Source of the DNA: Nocardioides luti
GTDB taxonomy: Bacteria > Actinomycetota > Actinomycetes > Propionibacteriales > Nocardioidaceae
Length of the DNA: 64,000 nt
Assembly: GCF_014212315.1 (NCBI RefSeq)
Contig: NZ_JACKXE010000002.1
Span: 186,001-250,000 of the forward strand
Direction: 5' to 3'
Part shown: one piece after another, positions 27,343 to 34,659 of the stretch
Numbering within the stretch: the stretch's first letter is position 1
Layout of the letters: each line of letters opens with the position of its first letter
Translations under genes and position numbers: made by a program
Notes under the pieces: generated by a model
Databases searched by the model: none
What the model was told of the DNA's origin: nothing
What the model saw: only the letters and a program-made list of their open reading frames with translations

Positions 27343-28170
27343 TCAGAGGTCGACCGTTCCGGACACCGTGGTCCGGGTGTCGCCCCCCACCCACACCTGC
27401 TGTCCCTCCAGCACCACGTGCACCCGGCCCCGGCGCTCCAGGGCGGTGCCCTGGCTCGCGACGTACGACGTGGGCAGCGTCGTGCCGGCCAGCCACTGGC
27501 CGATCCCGGCGTTGAGGCTGCCGGTGACCGGGTCCTCCGCGGGGCCGTAGCCGGGGCAGAAGGCACGCACCTCGACCGCGGCGGGCCCGCCGGCGGCGTA
27601 CTCCCCCACGACCCCGATCTTCAGGTCGTCGAACGCCGCCCAGTCCGGGTCCAGCGCCAGCACGGCGTCCGCGTCGCGCAGCCGCACCCCGACCCAGCCG
27701 GGGCCGTTGTCGATCCAGGCGGAGTCGAGCAGGTCGTCGCGGGCGACCCCCAGCGCGCGGGCGATGCGGACGAGGTCGCCCTCCTCGACCGGCCCGGAGC
27801 GCATCAACGGCGGCGCGGCGAACGCCAGCGGCCCGTCGCCGCGCCGGATCGTGACCAGCCCCGCGCCGCACTCCTGCAGCACGGCATCGGCCTCGGCCGG
27901 CACGCCGCCCGCGCCCAGCCACGCGTGGCACGAGCCCAGCGTCGGGTGCCCGGCGAACGGCAGCTCGCCGCCCGGCGTCCAGATCCGCAGCCGGTAGTCC
28001 GCGCCGGGGTCGGTCGGGCGCAGCAGAAACGTCGTCTCGGAGAGGTTGGTCCAGCGCGCGAACGCCGCCATCTCCTCGTCGCTCACGCCGTCGGCGTCGT
28101 GCACCACCGCGACCGGGTTGCCGAGCAGCGGCTCGGCGGAGAACACGTCGACCTGGCTGAACCTGCGCAT
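27343..28170 (-). CDS. PhzF-family isomerase
   Basis: A 275-aa protein of the PhzF/diaminopimelate-epimerase-like fold: two similar domains with the active site between them. The catalytic glutamate is E45 in NLSETTFLL, the FAGHPTLGSCHAWL loop binds the carboxylate substrate, and the second domain has the DPVTGSLNAGIGQWL signature. PhzF proper acts in phenazine synthesis, but no other phenazine gene is here, so this is one of the many family members of unknown substrate. The ATG has no ribosome site; TAGTGT six bases upstream suggests leaderless expression. Confidence 0.88.
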   Translation of the reverse strand: MRRFSQVDVFSAEPLLGNPVAVVHDADGVSDEEMAAFARWTNLSETTFLLRPTDPGADYRLRIWTPGGELPFAGHPTLGSCHAWLGAGGVPAEADAVLQECGAGLVTIRRGDGPLAFAAPPLMRSGPVEEGDLVRIARALGVARDDLLDSAWIDNGPGWVGVRLRDADAVLALDPDWAAFDDLKIGVVGEYAAGGPAAVEVRAFCPGYGPAEDPVTGSLNAGIGQWLAGTTLPTSYVASQGTALERRGRVHVVLEGQQVWVGGDTRTTVSGTVDL

Positions 28171-28176
28171 GGGGCG

Positions 28177-28182
28177 ACACTA
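28177..28182 (-). promoter_or_regulatory. Leaderless -10 box of the PhzF-family gene
   Basis: TAGTGT ends six bases before the ATG at 28170, in the 33-bp gap between this gene and its upstream neighbour. Confidence 0.5.
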
Positions 28183-28203
28183 ACGAGCCGGCAACGGGGC
28201 CCG

Positions 28204-29751
28204 TCAGCGCGCCAGCACGGGCAGCTGGCCGGTGTGCGGGAACTGCAGGACGGTGGTGCACGACCGCAGCCGCAGCCGGCAGGTCCGCAGCTCGTAGGGA
28301 CCGGAGAACGACGAGCGCACGAACTCCCCCGACCCGGGCAGGTCCTGCTCCCGCGCGACCACGTAGTGCACCTCGTCGTCGGCTCCCAGCGACGCGGCCA
28401 CGGCGATGTCGCCGGCCCGCAGCCCGGTCCACGCCCGCTCGCCCGAGCGGGCGTCGTAGATCCGCACCCGTCCGAACTGGTCGTCGCCGCCGCTGCCCGG
28501 GCGCCGGGTCAGGGCGTACGCCGCGTCCGGCGACAGCTGGGCGCCGTCGCCGGGCACGGCGTAGGTGACGCTGAAGAACGGCTGGACGATCTGGATGGTG
28601 CGCGGGCTGATCTGGAAGACCAGGGTCTTCTGGACCGCGGCGACCAGGCCGCGGCCGGCGACCGCACCGCCGACGTCGTCGCGCACCTGCCACTCCCGCT
28701 CCCCCGAGGCGTCGGCGTAGTAGAGCGTGTCACCGTCGAGGGCGATCGGCCGGGGACTGACGAGGAACTCACGGTCGACCACGATGCTCCGGCGCCCCAG
28801 CTCCTTCCCCGCGGCGACGTCGAAGGCCACGAGCTCCAGCGAGTCGCCTTGCACGTCGATCCAGGCCGCGAGCCCCGACTCGTCGGACGCGACGATCGGC
28901 TGGCCCGCCCCGGTGCGACCGATCTCGCGCACGGCTCCGTCGGCCGTGACCGCGAAGACGCGTCCCCGGTCGTCGGCGTAGACCGCGCCGTCGTCGATCC
29001 CGACCAGGCCGACCACGCGCGGCAGCTCGACCTCGACGTGCGCCAGGTGCAGCACGCCGTTCGCCCACCACGCGGTCCCCGCGGCGCTCTCGACGCGCGT
29101 CACCCGCGGCGGCGCGTCCGCCGGGGCCGGCTCCGGCGACGACCGCGTCCCGAGCCAGGTGGCCAGGCCGACCACGACGAGCAACCCGGCGAGGGCGTAC
29201 GCCGTCAGCCGGACGGTCCGGCGCCGCTGGGCACGCCCCTCCGCGACCACCGCGGGCAGCGGCGGCGCGAGCACCTCGACGGTCTCGGCCGCCTCGCGGA
29301 ACGTGTCCTCGTCGCCCCGCTCGGGCGGCACGTGCCTGCCCAGCACCAGCGCCACCTGCCGGTCGTCGAGGCCGGCGACGTGCCGCAGCACCACGGCGGC
29401 CCGGCCGTCGCGGGTCAGACGGTCGAGGTCGTGCTCGAGCGCGGCGAGCGGCTGGGGGTCGGCCTCGTCGCCCGGCCCCGGCTCGTGGTCCGGCTCGACC
29501 TCCCGCGCCGCCGGCACCCGCAGGCGGAGCCGGGCCCAGCTGTCCAGCAGCGCGGCGTACACCTCGGCGTCGAGGTCCTCACCACGCTGGACCACCGACC
29601 AGCGCCGGTGGCAGCGCGCCAGCGCGGACCGCGTGGCGGCCTCGGCCGCGGGCTGCGGGGCGCCCAGCAGGACCAGCGTGCGGACCAGCGTGGGCCAGCG
29701 CGCCGCGACGTACGCCGCGAAGTCCCCGTCCGGGGCACGGTCCGGGCGCAT
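28204..29751 (-). CDS. Membrane protein with degenerate SigE-type sigma N-terminus and beta-propeller-like exterior
   Basis: A 515-aa chimera. Residues 9-75 (DFAAYVAARWPTLVRTLVLL, then LARCHRRWSVVQRGEDLDA) match region 2 of actinobacterial SigE-family ECF sigma factors, and 104-140 (LTRDGRAAVVLRHVAGLDDR) match region 4 up to its first helix, but the recognition helix after LVLGRHVPPE is missing. One transmembrane segment follows (about 180-198). Residues 210-515 are external and show repeated WxxGxL / VYADDRGRVFAV-type strands as in beta-propellers. A membrane-bound sigma mimic or sensor is conceivable; DNA or core-RNAP binding is not shown. It starts eight bases after the 88-aa gene. Confidence 0.65.
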   Translation of the reverse strand: MRPDRAPDGDFAAYVAARWPTLVRTLVLLGAPQPAAEAATRSALARCHRRWSVVQRGEDLDAEVYAALLDSWARLRLRVPAAREVEPDHEPGPGDEADPQPLAALEHDLDRLTRDGRAAVVLRHVAGLDDRQVALVLGRHVPPERGDEDTFREAAETVEVLAPPLPAVVAEGRAQRRRTVRLTAYALAGLLVVVGLATWLGTRSSPEPAPADAPPRVTRVESAAGTAWWANGVLHLAHVEVELPRVVGLVGIDDGAVYADDRGRVFAVTADGAVREIGRTGAGQPIVASDESGLAAWIDVQGDSLELVAFDVAAGKELGRRSIVVDREFLVSPRPIALDGDTLYYADASGEREWQVRDDVGGAVAGRGLVAAVQKTLVFQISPRTIQIVQPFFSVTYAVPGDGAQLSPDAAYALTRRPGSGGDDQFGRVRIYDARSGERAWTGLRAGDIAVAASLGADDEVHYVVAREQDLPGSGEFVRSSFSGPYELRTCRLRLRSCTTVLQFPHTGQLPVLAR

Positions 29752-29758
29752 GCGGGCC

Positions 29759-30025
29759 TCAGGCGTGCAGCGACATCGGTCCGTAGACGCGGCGCTCCAG
29801 CTCGAAGAGCGTGACGGCGTCGACGCCCTCCTCGGCGAGGTCGCCGAAGACCTCGCCCACCCAGGACTCGGCGTCGGCCTGGCTGGCGAAGCGCTGACCG
29901 GCGAGGTCGCCCTCGACGGTGACCTCCTCGCCGGCGGCGTTCTCGGTGCGCCACCACCAGGGGCGCTCGGTCGGCGTCGGCGGGCGGAAGGTGCTCGGCT
30001 GGTCGGGGAGGTTCACGTGGCTCAC
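29759..30025 (-). CDS. Conserved small acidic protein of unknown function
   Basis: An 88-aa cytoplasmic protein with no family I can name. It begins MSHVNLPDQPSTFRPPTPTE, has three consecutive tryptophans (RPWWWRTEN), and a short alpha/beta region with FASQADAESWVGEVFGDLAEEG. The GTG at 30025 overlaps the gcvT stop (GTGA); the strong coupling to gcvT and the compact sequence argue it is real. The DAESWVGE...DLxxxGxxxVTLFE pattern looks like a conserved actinobacterial orphan family. Confidence 0.8.
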   Translation of the reverse strand: MSHVNLPDQPSTFRPPTPTERPWWWRTENAAGEEVTVEGDLAGQRFASQADAESWVGEVFGDLAEEGVDAVTLFELERRVYGPMSLHA

Positions 30026-31149
30026 GCCTCTCGGACGGACGGCTGAACGAAGGGGGGCGGGGTCAGCTGGAAGATCTCGCGCCGCCCGCGCACGTCGACG
30101 CCCACCTCGGCCTCGGCGTTCACGAACGACGGGACGAGCGCCAGGCCGATGCCCTTGCGCAGGGTCGGGGAGAAGGTGCCGGAGGTGATCTCGCACAGCA
30201 ACACGTCGGGCGTCAGGCTGACGCTCATGCCGGGGCGCGGGATGCCGCGGCCGGTGGCGACCAGGCCGCGCAGCACGCGCTGCGGGCCGGCCTCCTTCTC
30301 GGCCAGGAGGGCCTCGCGGCCCCAGAAGGCCTCCTTCTTCCAACCGACCGCCCAACCCAGGCGGGCCTGGTTGGGGGTGACGTCGAGGGAGATGTCCTGG
30401 CCGTGCAGCGGGTAGCCCATCTCGGTGCGCAGCGTGTCACGGGCGCCGAGCCCGCACGGGAGGATGCCGTGCTCCTCCCCGGCCGCCACCAGCGCGTCCC
30501 ACAGCGCGCCGGCCACGTCGTTGCGGGCGATCAGCTCGTAGCCGCGCTCGCCGGTGTAGCCGGTGCGGCAGACCACGACGCCGCTCTCGCCGTCGACGCC
30601 GTCGGGCAGCGGGCCGACGACGAAGCTCATGTAGTCGTGGCCGGCGGGCAGGCCGACCGCCTCGAGCACCTCGTCAGACTTGGGGCCCTGGACCGCGAGG
30701 ACCGCGTAGTCGCGGTGGTGGTCGACCACCGAGACGCCCTCGGGGGCGCTCGCCTGCAGGCGGCGCACGACCTCGGCGGTGTTCGCGGCGTTCGGCACGA
30801 GCAGGACGTGCTCGTCGTCGTGGAAGTAGGCGATCAGGTCGTCGACGATGCCGCCGGTCGCGTCGTCGCAGCACAGGGTGTACTGCGCCTTGCCGGGCTG
30901 GATCTTGCCGAGGTCGTTGCTCAGCGTCGCGTTGACGTACGCCGCGGCGCCGGGGCCCGTGACCATCGCCTTGCCCAGGTGGCTGACGTCGAAGATGCCG
31001 ACGGCCTCGCGGACGGCGGTGTGCTCCTTGACCACGCCGGAGGGGTACTCGAGGGGCATCGACCACCCGCCGAACTCGGCGAGCTTGGCGCCGAGCGCCA
31101 CGTGCCGGTCGTGCAGGGGGGACGTCAGGAGCTCGGCGGAGTCGGACAT
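30022..31149 (-). CDS. gcvT: Aminomethyltransferase (glycine cleavage T protein)
   Basis: A 375-aa tetrahydrofolate-dependent enzyme that takes the aminomethyl group from lipoylated GcvH and yields 5,10-methylene-THF and ammonia. Family blocks are present in order: LGAKLAEFGGWSMPLEYPSG, VGIFDVSHLGKAMVTGP with the catalytic aspartate, VCRTGYTGERGYELI, CGLGARDTLRTEMGYPLHG, and the C-terminal barrel with EITSGTFSPTLRKGIGLALV. No other gcv gene is in the window. TAGGTT lies six bases before the ATG, without a ribosome site. Two further genes are coupled downstream. Confidence 0.94.
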   Translation of the reverse strand: MSDSAELLTSPLHDRHVALGAKLAEFGGWSMPLEYPSGVVKEHTAVREAVGIFDVSHLGKAMVTGPGAAAYVNATLSNDLGKIQPGKAQYTLCCDDATGGIVDDLIAYFHDDEHVLLVPNAANTAEVVRRLQASAPEGVSVVDHHRDYAVLAVQGPKSDEVLEAVGLPAGHDYMSFVVGPLPDGVDGESGVVVCRTGYTGERGYELIARNDVAGALWDALVAAGEEHGILPCGLGARDTLRTEMGYPLHGQDISLDVTPNQARLGWAVGWKKEAFWGREALLAEKEAGPQRVLRGLVATGRGIPRPGMSVSLTPDVLLCEITSGTFSPTLRKGIGLALVPSFVNAEAEVGVDVRGRREIFQLTPPPFVQPSVREA

Positions 31150-31155
31150 GGCGCG

Positions 31156-31161
31156 AACCTA
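31156..31161 (-). promoter_or_regulatory. Leaderless -10 box of gcvT
   Basis: TAGGTT six bases before the ATG at 31149. The 56-bp gap to divergent pepA leaves no room for a glycine riboswitch. Confidence 0.5.
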
Positions 31162-31193
31162 CCGCAGCGACCGGTGCCGCTCGGACGGCTGGC

Positions 31194-31199
31194 TATCCT
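31194..31199 (+). promoter_or_regulatory. Leaderless -10 box of pepA
   Basis: TATCCT six bases before the pepA GTG at 31206; no Shine-Dalgarno is present. Confidence 0.55.
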
Positions 31200-31205
31200 G
31201 CGCGG

Positions 31206-32702
31206 GTGACCTCGTACACCTTGCGCACCGCCAACCCCGCCAAGACCCGGGCCGACGCCGTCGTCGTCGGTCTCGTGACCACCGAGAAGGGCGTCGAGGT
31301 GGCACCCGGGGGCGAGGAGGTCGCCAAGGCCTACGGCCGGACCTGGCGTCCGCTGCTCGCCACCCTCGGCGCCACCGGCAAGGCGGGCGAGACCGTCAAG
31401 GTCCCCACCTCCGGCACGCTCTCCTCGCCGTTGCTGGTGCTCGTCGGGCTCGGCAAGCACGCCGACGCGGACGCCGTACGCCGGGGCGCCGGTGCGGCCG
31501 CGCGCGGCGCCACCAACGCGGCCTCCGTGGCCCTGGCGCTGCCGGCGGACACCCCGGCGCTGGTGCGCGCGGTGACCGAGGGCCACCTGCTGGGCGGCTA
31601 CTCGTTCACGACGTACAAGAAGAAGCCCGCCCCCGAGGGCCCCGGCACCGTCGTGGTGCTGAGCCCCGTCGCCCGCAAGAAGGACGCCGTCGCGGCGTTC
31701 GAGGAGGCCCAGGTCGTGGCGGCCGCGGTCGCGACGACCCGCGACTGGGTCAACACGCCGCCCGGCGACCTCACCCCGCCGGTCTTCGCCGACGCCGTGG
31801 TCGCGGCCGGCAAGGAGCTCGGCAAGGGCCGCGGCGCCCCCAAGGTCTCGATCACCGTCCACGACGAGAAGGCGCTCGCCGACCTCGGCTGCGGCGGCCT
31901 GCTCGGCGTCGGCGCCGGGTCGTCGGCCCCGCCGCGCCTGGTCGAGCTGTCGTACTCCCCCAAGGGCGCCAAGCACCACCTCGCCCTCGTCGGCAAGGGC
32001 ATCACCTTCGACAGCGGCGGCCTGTCCATCAAGCCTGCCCAGAGCATGACCACGATGAAGTCCGACATGGCGGGCGCCGCGGCCGTCGTGCAGGCGACCT
32101 TCGCGATCGCCGCGCTGGGCCTGCCCGTGCGGGTCAGTGCCTTCGCCCCGATGGCGGAGAACATGCTGTCCGGCGCGGCGACGCGCCCCGGCGACGTGCT
32201 GTCGATCTACGGCGGCACGACCGTCGAGATCACCAACACCGACGCCGAGGGCCGGCTGGTCCTCGCCGACGCCCTGGCCCGCGCCACCGAGCTCGGGCCC
32301 GACGTCATCCTCGACGTCGCGACCCTCACCGGCGCGATGGTCGTCGCGCTCGGCGAGAAGGTCGCCGGCGTGATGGGCAGCGACGGCATCGTCGAGCGGG
32401 TGCTCAGCGCGTCGGCCACGGCCGGCGAGCCGCACTGGCCGATGCCGATCCCCGAGGAGATGCACGAGCGCATCACCAGCAGCAAGATCGCCGACCTGAT
32501 CCAGTCCGACTGGGTGCGGTGGGGCGGCGGCTCGTTCGCCGGCGCGTTCCTGCGCGAGTTCACCGGCGGGCTGCCGTGGGCGCACCTCGACATCGCCGGG
32601 CCGTCGTTCAACTCCGGCGGGGCCAGCGGGCACCTGACGCCGGGCGGCACCGGGTACGCCGTCGCGACGCTCGTCGACTACGCGCGCCAGCTCGCGGACT
32701 GA
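31206..32702 (+). CDS. pepA: Leucyl aminopeptidase (M17)
   Basis: A 498-aa cytosolic M17 aminopeptidase that releases N-terminal residues from peptides using two metal ions. All ligands and catalytic residues can be placed: K264, D269 and K276 in GKGITFDSGGLSIKP, D287 in MKSDMAG, D346 and E348 in the family signature NTDAEGRLVLADAL, with R350. The N-terminal domain is the usual alpha/beta macro-like domain. The GTG start is leaderless. It lies divergent from gcvT and convergent with the gene at 32731. Confidence 0.95.
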   Translation: MTSYTLRTANPAKTRADAVVVGLVTTEKGVEVAPGGEEVAKAYGRTWRPLLATLGATGKAGETVKVPTSGTLSSPLLVLVGLGKHADADAVRRGAGAAARGATNAASVALALPADTPALVRAVTEGHLLGGYSFTTYKKKPAPEGPGTVVVLSPVARKKDAVAAFEEAQVVAAAVATTRDWVNTPPGDLTPPVFADAVVAAGKELGKGRGAPKVSITVHDEKALADLGCGGLLGVGAGSSAPPRLVELSYSPKGAKHHLALVGKGITFDSGGLSIKPAQSMTTMKSDMAGAAAVVQATFAIAALGLPVRVSAFAPMAENMLSGAATRPGDVLSIYGGTTVEITNTDAEGRLVLADALARATELGPDVILDVATLTGAMVVALGEKVAGVMGSDGIVERVLSASATAGEPHWPMPIPEEMHERITSSKIADLIQSDWVRWGGGSFAGAFLREFTGGLPWAHLDIAGPSFNSGGASGHLTPGGTGYAVATLVDYARQLAD

Positions 32703-32730
32703 TCCTCGACGGACCGGTCGGGGTGGGCGC

Positions 32731-33099
32731 TCAGCGCCCGCCCTGCAGCTTCTGGCGTCGGATGTAGTCGCGCATCCGCTGCGGGATGCCGACCACCGCG
32801 GCGTCGTACGACGGCACCTGGTGCTTGTTGCAGAACTTGTGCGCCCAGTCGACCGACGGGACGCGGCGGCGGGTCCACTCTCCGTCGTGCGCAACCAGCA
32901 GCAGCGTCACGTCGCTGACGGCCGTGCGCGGCTCCACGAACCCCTCGACACCGTGCCGCGCGGTCACGAACCCCTCGAGGTACTCCTCGTCGGCCCGGCT
33001 GGAGGCGCGCACCGTGGTCGAGCCCGTCCGGGCGGCATCACGAGCGGGACGGCGCATGCGGGGTCGCGAGCCCCGGCTGAAGCGGTCGAACAAACCCAT
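32731..33099 (-). CDS. Small conserved protein of unknown function
   Basis: I do not recognise this 122-aa protein. It begins MGLFDRFSRGSRPRMRR, a basic N-terminus, and its second half (about 50-120) is an ordered domain: EEYLEGFVTARHGVEGFVEPRTAVSD, VTLLLVAHDGEWTRRRV, DWAHKFCNKHQVPSYDAAVVG and a basic tail. This style of actinobacterial protein is often encoded beside pepA-lpd. The ATG at 33099 is chosen over 33258, which would overlap the lpd leader and add unrelated sequence. Cytoplasmic; no metal or nucleotide motif is evident. Confidence 0.75.
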   Translation of the reverse strand: MGLFDRFSRGSRPRMRRPARDAARTGSTTVRASSRADEEYLEGFVTARHGVEGFVEPRTAVSDVTLLLVAHDGEWTRRRVPSVDWAHKFCNKHQVPSYDAAVVGIPQRMRDYIRRQKLQGGR

Positions 33100-33229
33100 G
33101 GCACCAGTGTGCCCTGTTGCTACTGACCAGTCGCCCCAGGCCGGTGTGGACACGGTTGCCAGAAGTGCAAAGATGGGGCGACCTCGCAGCCGGAGCACTC
33201 CGCGGCTGCACCTCTTGGGAAGGACCAGC

Positions 33230-34609
33230 GTGGCCGACGCCGACTTCGACGTACTCATCCTCGGTGCGGGTTCCGGCGGCTACGCCTGCGCCCTGCGCGC
33301 GGCCCAGCTGGGGCTGAAGGTCGGGCTCGTCGAGAAGGGCAACCTCGGCGGCACCTGCCTCCACGTCGGCTGCATCCCCACCAAGGCACTGCTGCACGCG
33401 GCCGAGGTCGCCGACTCCGCCCGCGAGTCCGGCCAGTTCGGCGTCAACGCGACCTTCGACGGCATCGACATGCCCGGCGTGAACGCCTACAAGGACGGTG
33501 TCGTCTCCCGGCTGTTCAAGGGCCTGACCGGGCTGATCAAGGGCCGTGGCATCACCGTGATCGAGGGCGAGGGCCGGCTGACCGGGCCGAAGCAGGTCAC
33601 CGTCGACGGCCGGGCGTACACCGGCACCAGCGTCGTCCTCGCCTCCGGCTCCTACTCCAAGTCGCTGCCCGGCCTCGACATCGACGGCACGCGCGTCATC
33701 ACCTCCGAGCACGCCCTGCGCCTCGAGACGGTCCCGTCCTCGGTGATCGTGCTCGGCGGCGGCGTGATCGGCTGCGAGTTCGCCAGCGTCTGGAAGAGCT
33801 TCGGCGCCGACGTCACGATCGTCGAGGCGCTCCCCCGTCTGGTGGCGGTCGAGGACGAGGCGTCGTCGAAGGCGCTCGAGCGCGCCTTCCGCAAGCGCAA
33901 GATCGACTTCCGGGTCGGCACGCCGTTCCAGAGCGTCAAGGTCACCGACGACGGCGTCGCCGTCACCGTCGAGGGAGGCGACGTGATCGAGGCCGAGCTG
34001 CTGCTCGTCGCCGTCGGTCGCGGCCCGTCGACCTCCGGCCTCGGCTACGAGGATCAGGGCGTGGCGATGGAGCGCGGCTTCGTGCTCGCCGACGAGCGCT
34101 GCCGCACCAACGTCGAGGGCGTCTTCGCCGTGGGCGACATCGTCCCCGGCCTCCAGCTCGCGCACCGCGGCTTCCAGCAGGGCATCTTCGTCGCCGAGGA
34201 GATCGCCGGGCTCGACCCGCGGCCCATCGACGAGGCCGGCATCCCGCGGGTCACCTACTCACACCCCGAGATCGCCTCGGTCGGGCTCGACACCGCGAAG
34301 GCCGAGGAGAAGTACGGCGCCGACGGCATCGAGACGGTCACCTACGACCTCGGCGGCAACGGCAAGAGCCAGATCCTCAAGACCCAGGGCTTCGTGAAGC
34401 TGATCCGGCAGAAGGACGGCCCCGTCGTGGGCGTCCACCTCGTCGGTGACCGGGTCGGGGAGCTGATCGGCGAGGCGCAGCTGATCTACAACTGGGACGC
34501 CCACGCCGAGGACGTCGCTCCTCTGGTGCACGCCCACCCCACCCAGAACGAAGCGCTCGGCGAGGCCCACCTGGCCCTCGCCGGCAAGGCCCTGCACGCC
34601 CACTCCTGA
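33230..34609 (+). CDS. lpdA: Dihydrolipoamide dehydrogenase
   Basis: A 459-aa FAD flavoprotein, the E3 subunit shared by 2-oxoacid dehydrogenases and the glycine cleavage system. FAD-binding GAGSGGYACALRAAQLG, redox disulphide C43/C48 (GGTCLHVGCIPTK), NAD-binding VLGGGVIGCEFASVW, second FAD motif VFAVGDIV and the catalytic pair HAHPTQNE at the C-terminus are all present. The GTG at 33230 follows a GGGAAGGA ribosome site; earlier in-frame codons belong to the antisense of the previous gene. It sits 50 bp upstream of the E2 gene, which carries the lipoyl groups it reoxidises. Confidence 0.96.
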   Translation: MADADFDVLILGAGSGGYACALRAAQLGLKVGLVEKGNLGGTCLHVGCIPTKALLHAAEVADSARESGQFGVNATFDGIDMPGVNAYKDGVVSRLFKGLTGLIKGRGITVIEGEGRLTGPKQVTVDGRAYTGTSVVLASGSYSKSLPGLDIDGTRVITSEHALRLETVPSSVIVLGGGVIGCEFASVWKSFGADVTIVEALPRLVAVEDEASSKALERAFRKRKIDFRVGTPFQSVKVTDDGVAVTVEGGDVIEAELLLVAVGRGPSTSGLGYEDQGVAMERGFVLADERCRTNVEGVFAVGDIVPGLQLAHRGFQQGIFVAEEIAGLDPRPIDEAGIPRVTYSHPEIASVGLDTAKAEEKYGADGIETVTYDLGGNGKSQILKTQGFVKLIRQKDGPVVGVHLVGDRVGELIGEAQLIYNWDAHAEDVAPLVHAHPTQNEALGEAHLALAGKALHAHS

Positions 34610-34659
34610 CACCACGAACCCCCACCACGACCTGTACAGACGCGAGCGAAGGAACTCCA

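Noticed and set aside
27343..28170. Phenazine biosynthesis role for the PhzF-family gene
   Set aside because: No other phz gene is present, and most family members have no link to phenazines.
31150..31205. Glycine riboswitch before gcvT
   Set aside because: The gap to pepA is only 56 bp and contains leaderless promoters for both genes; no riboswitch motif fits.
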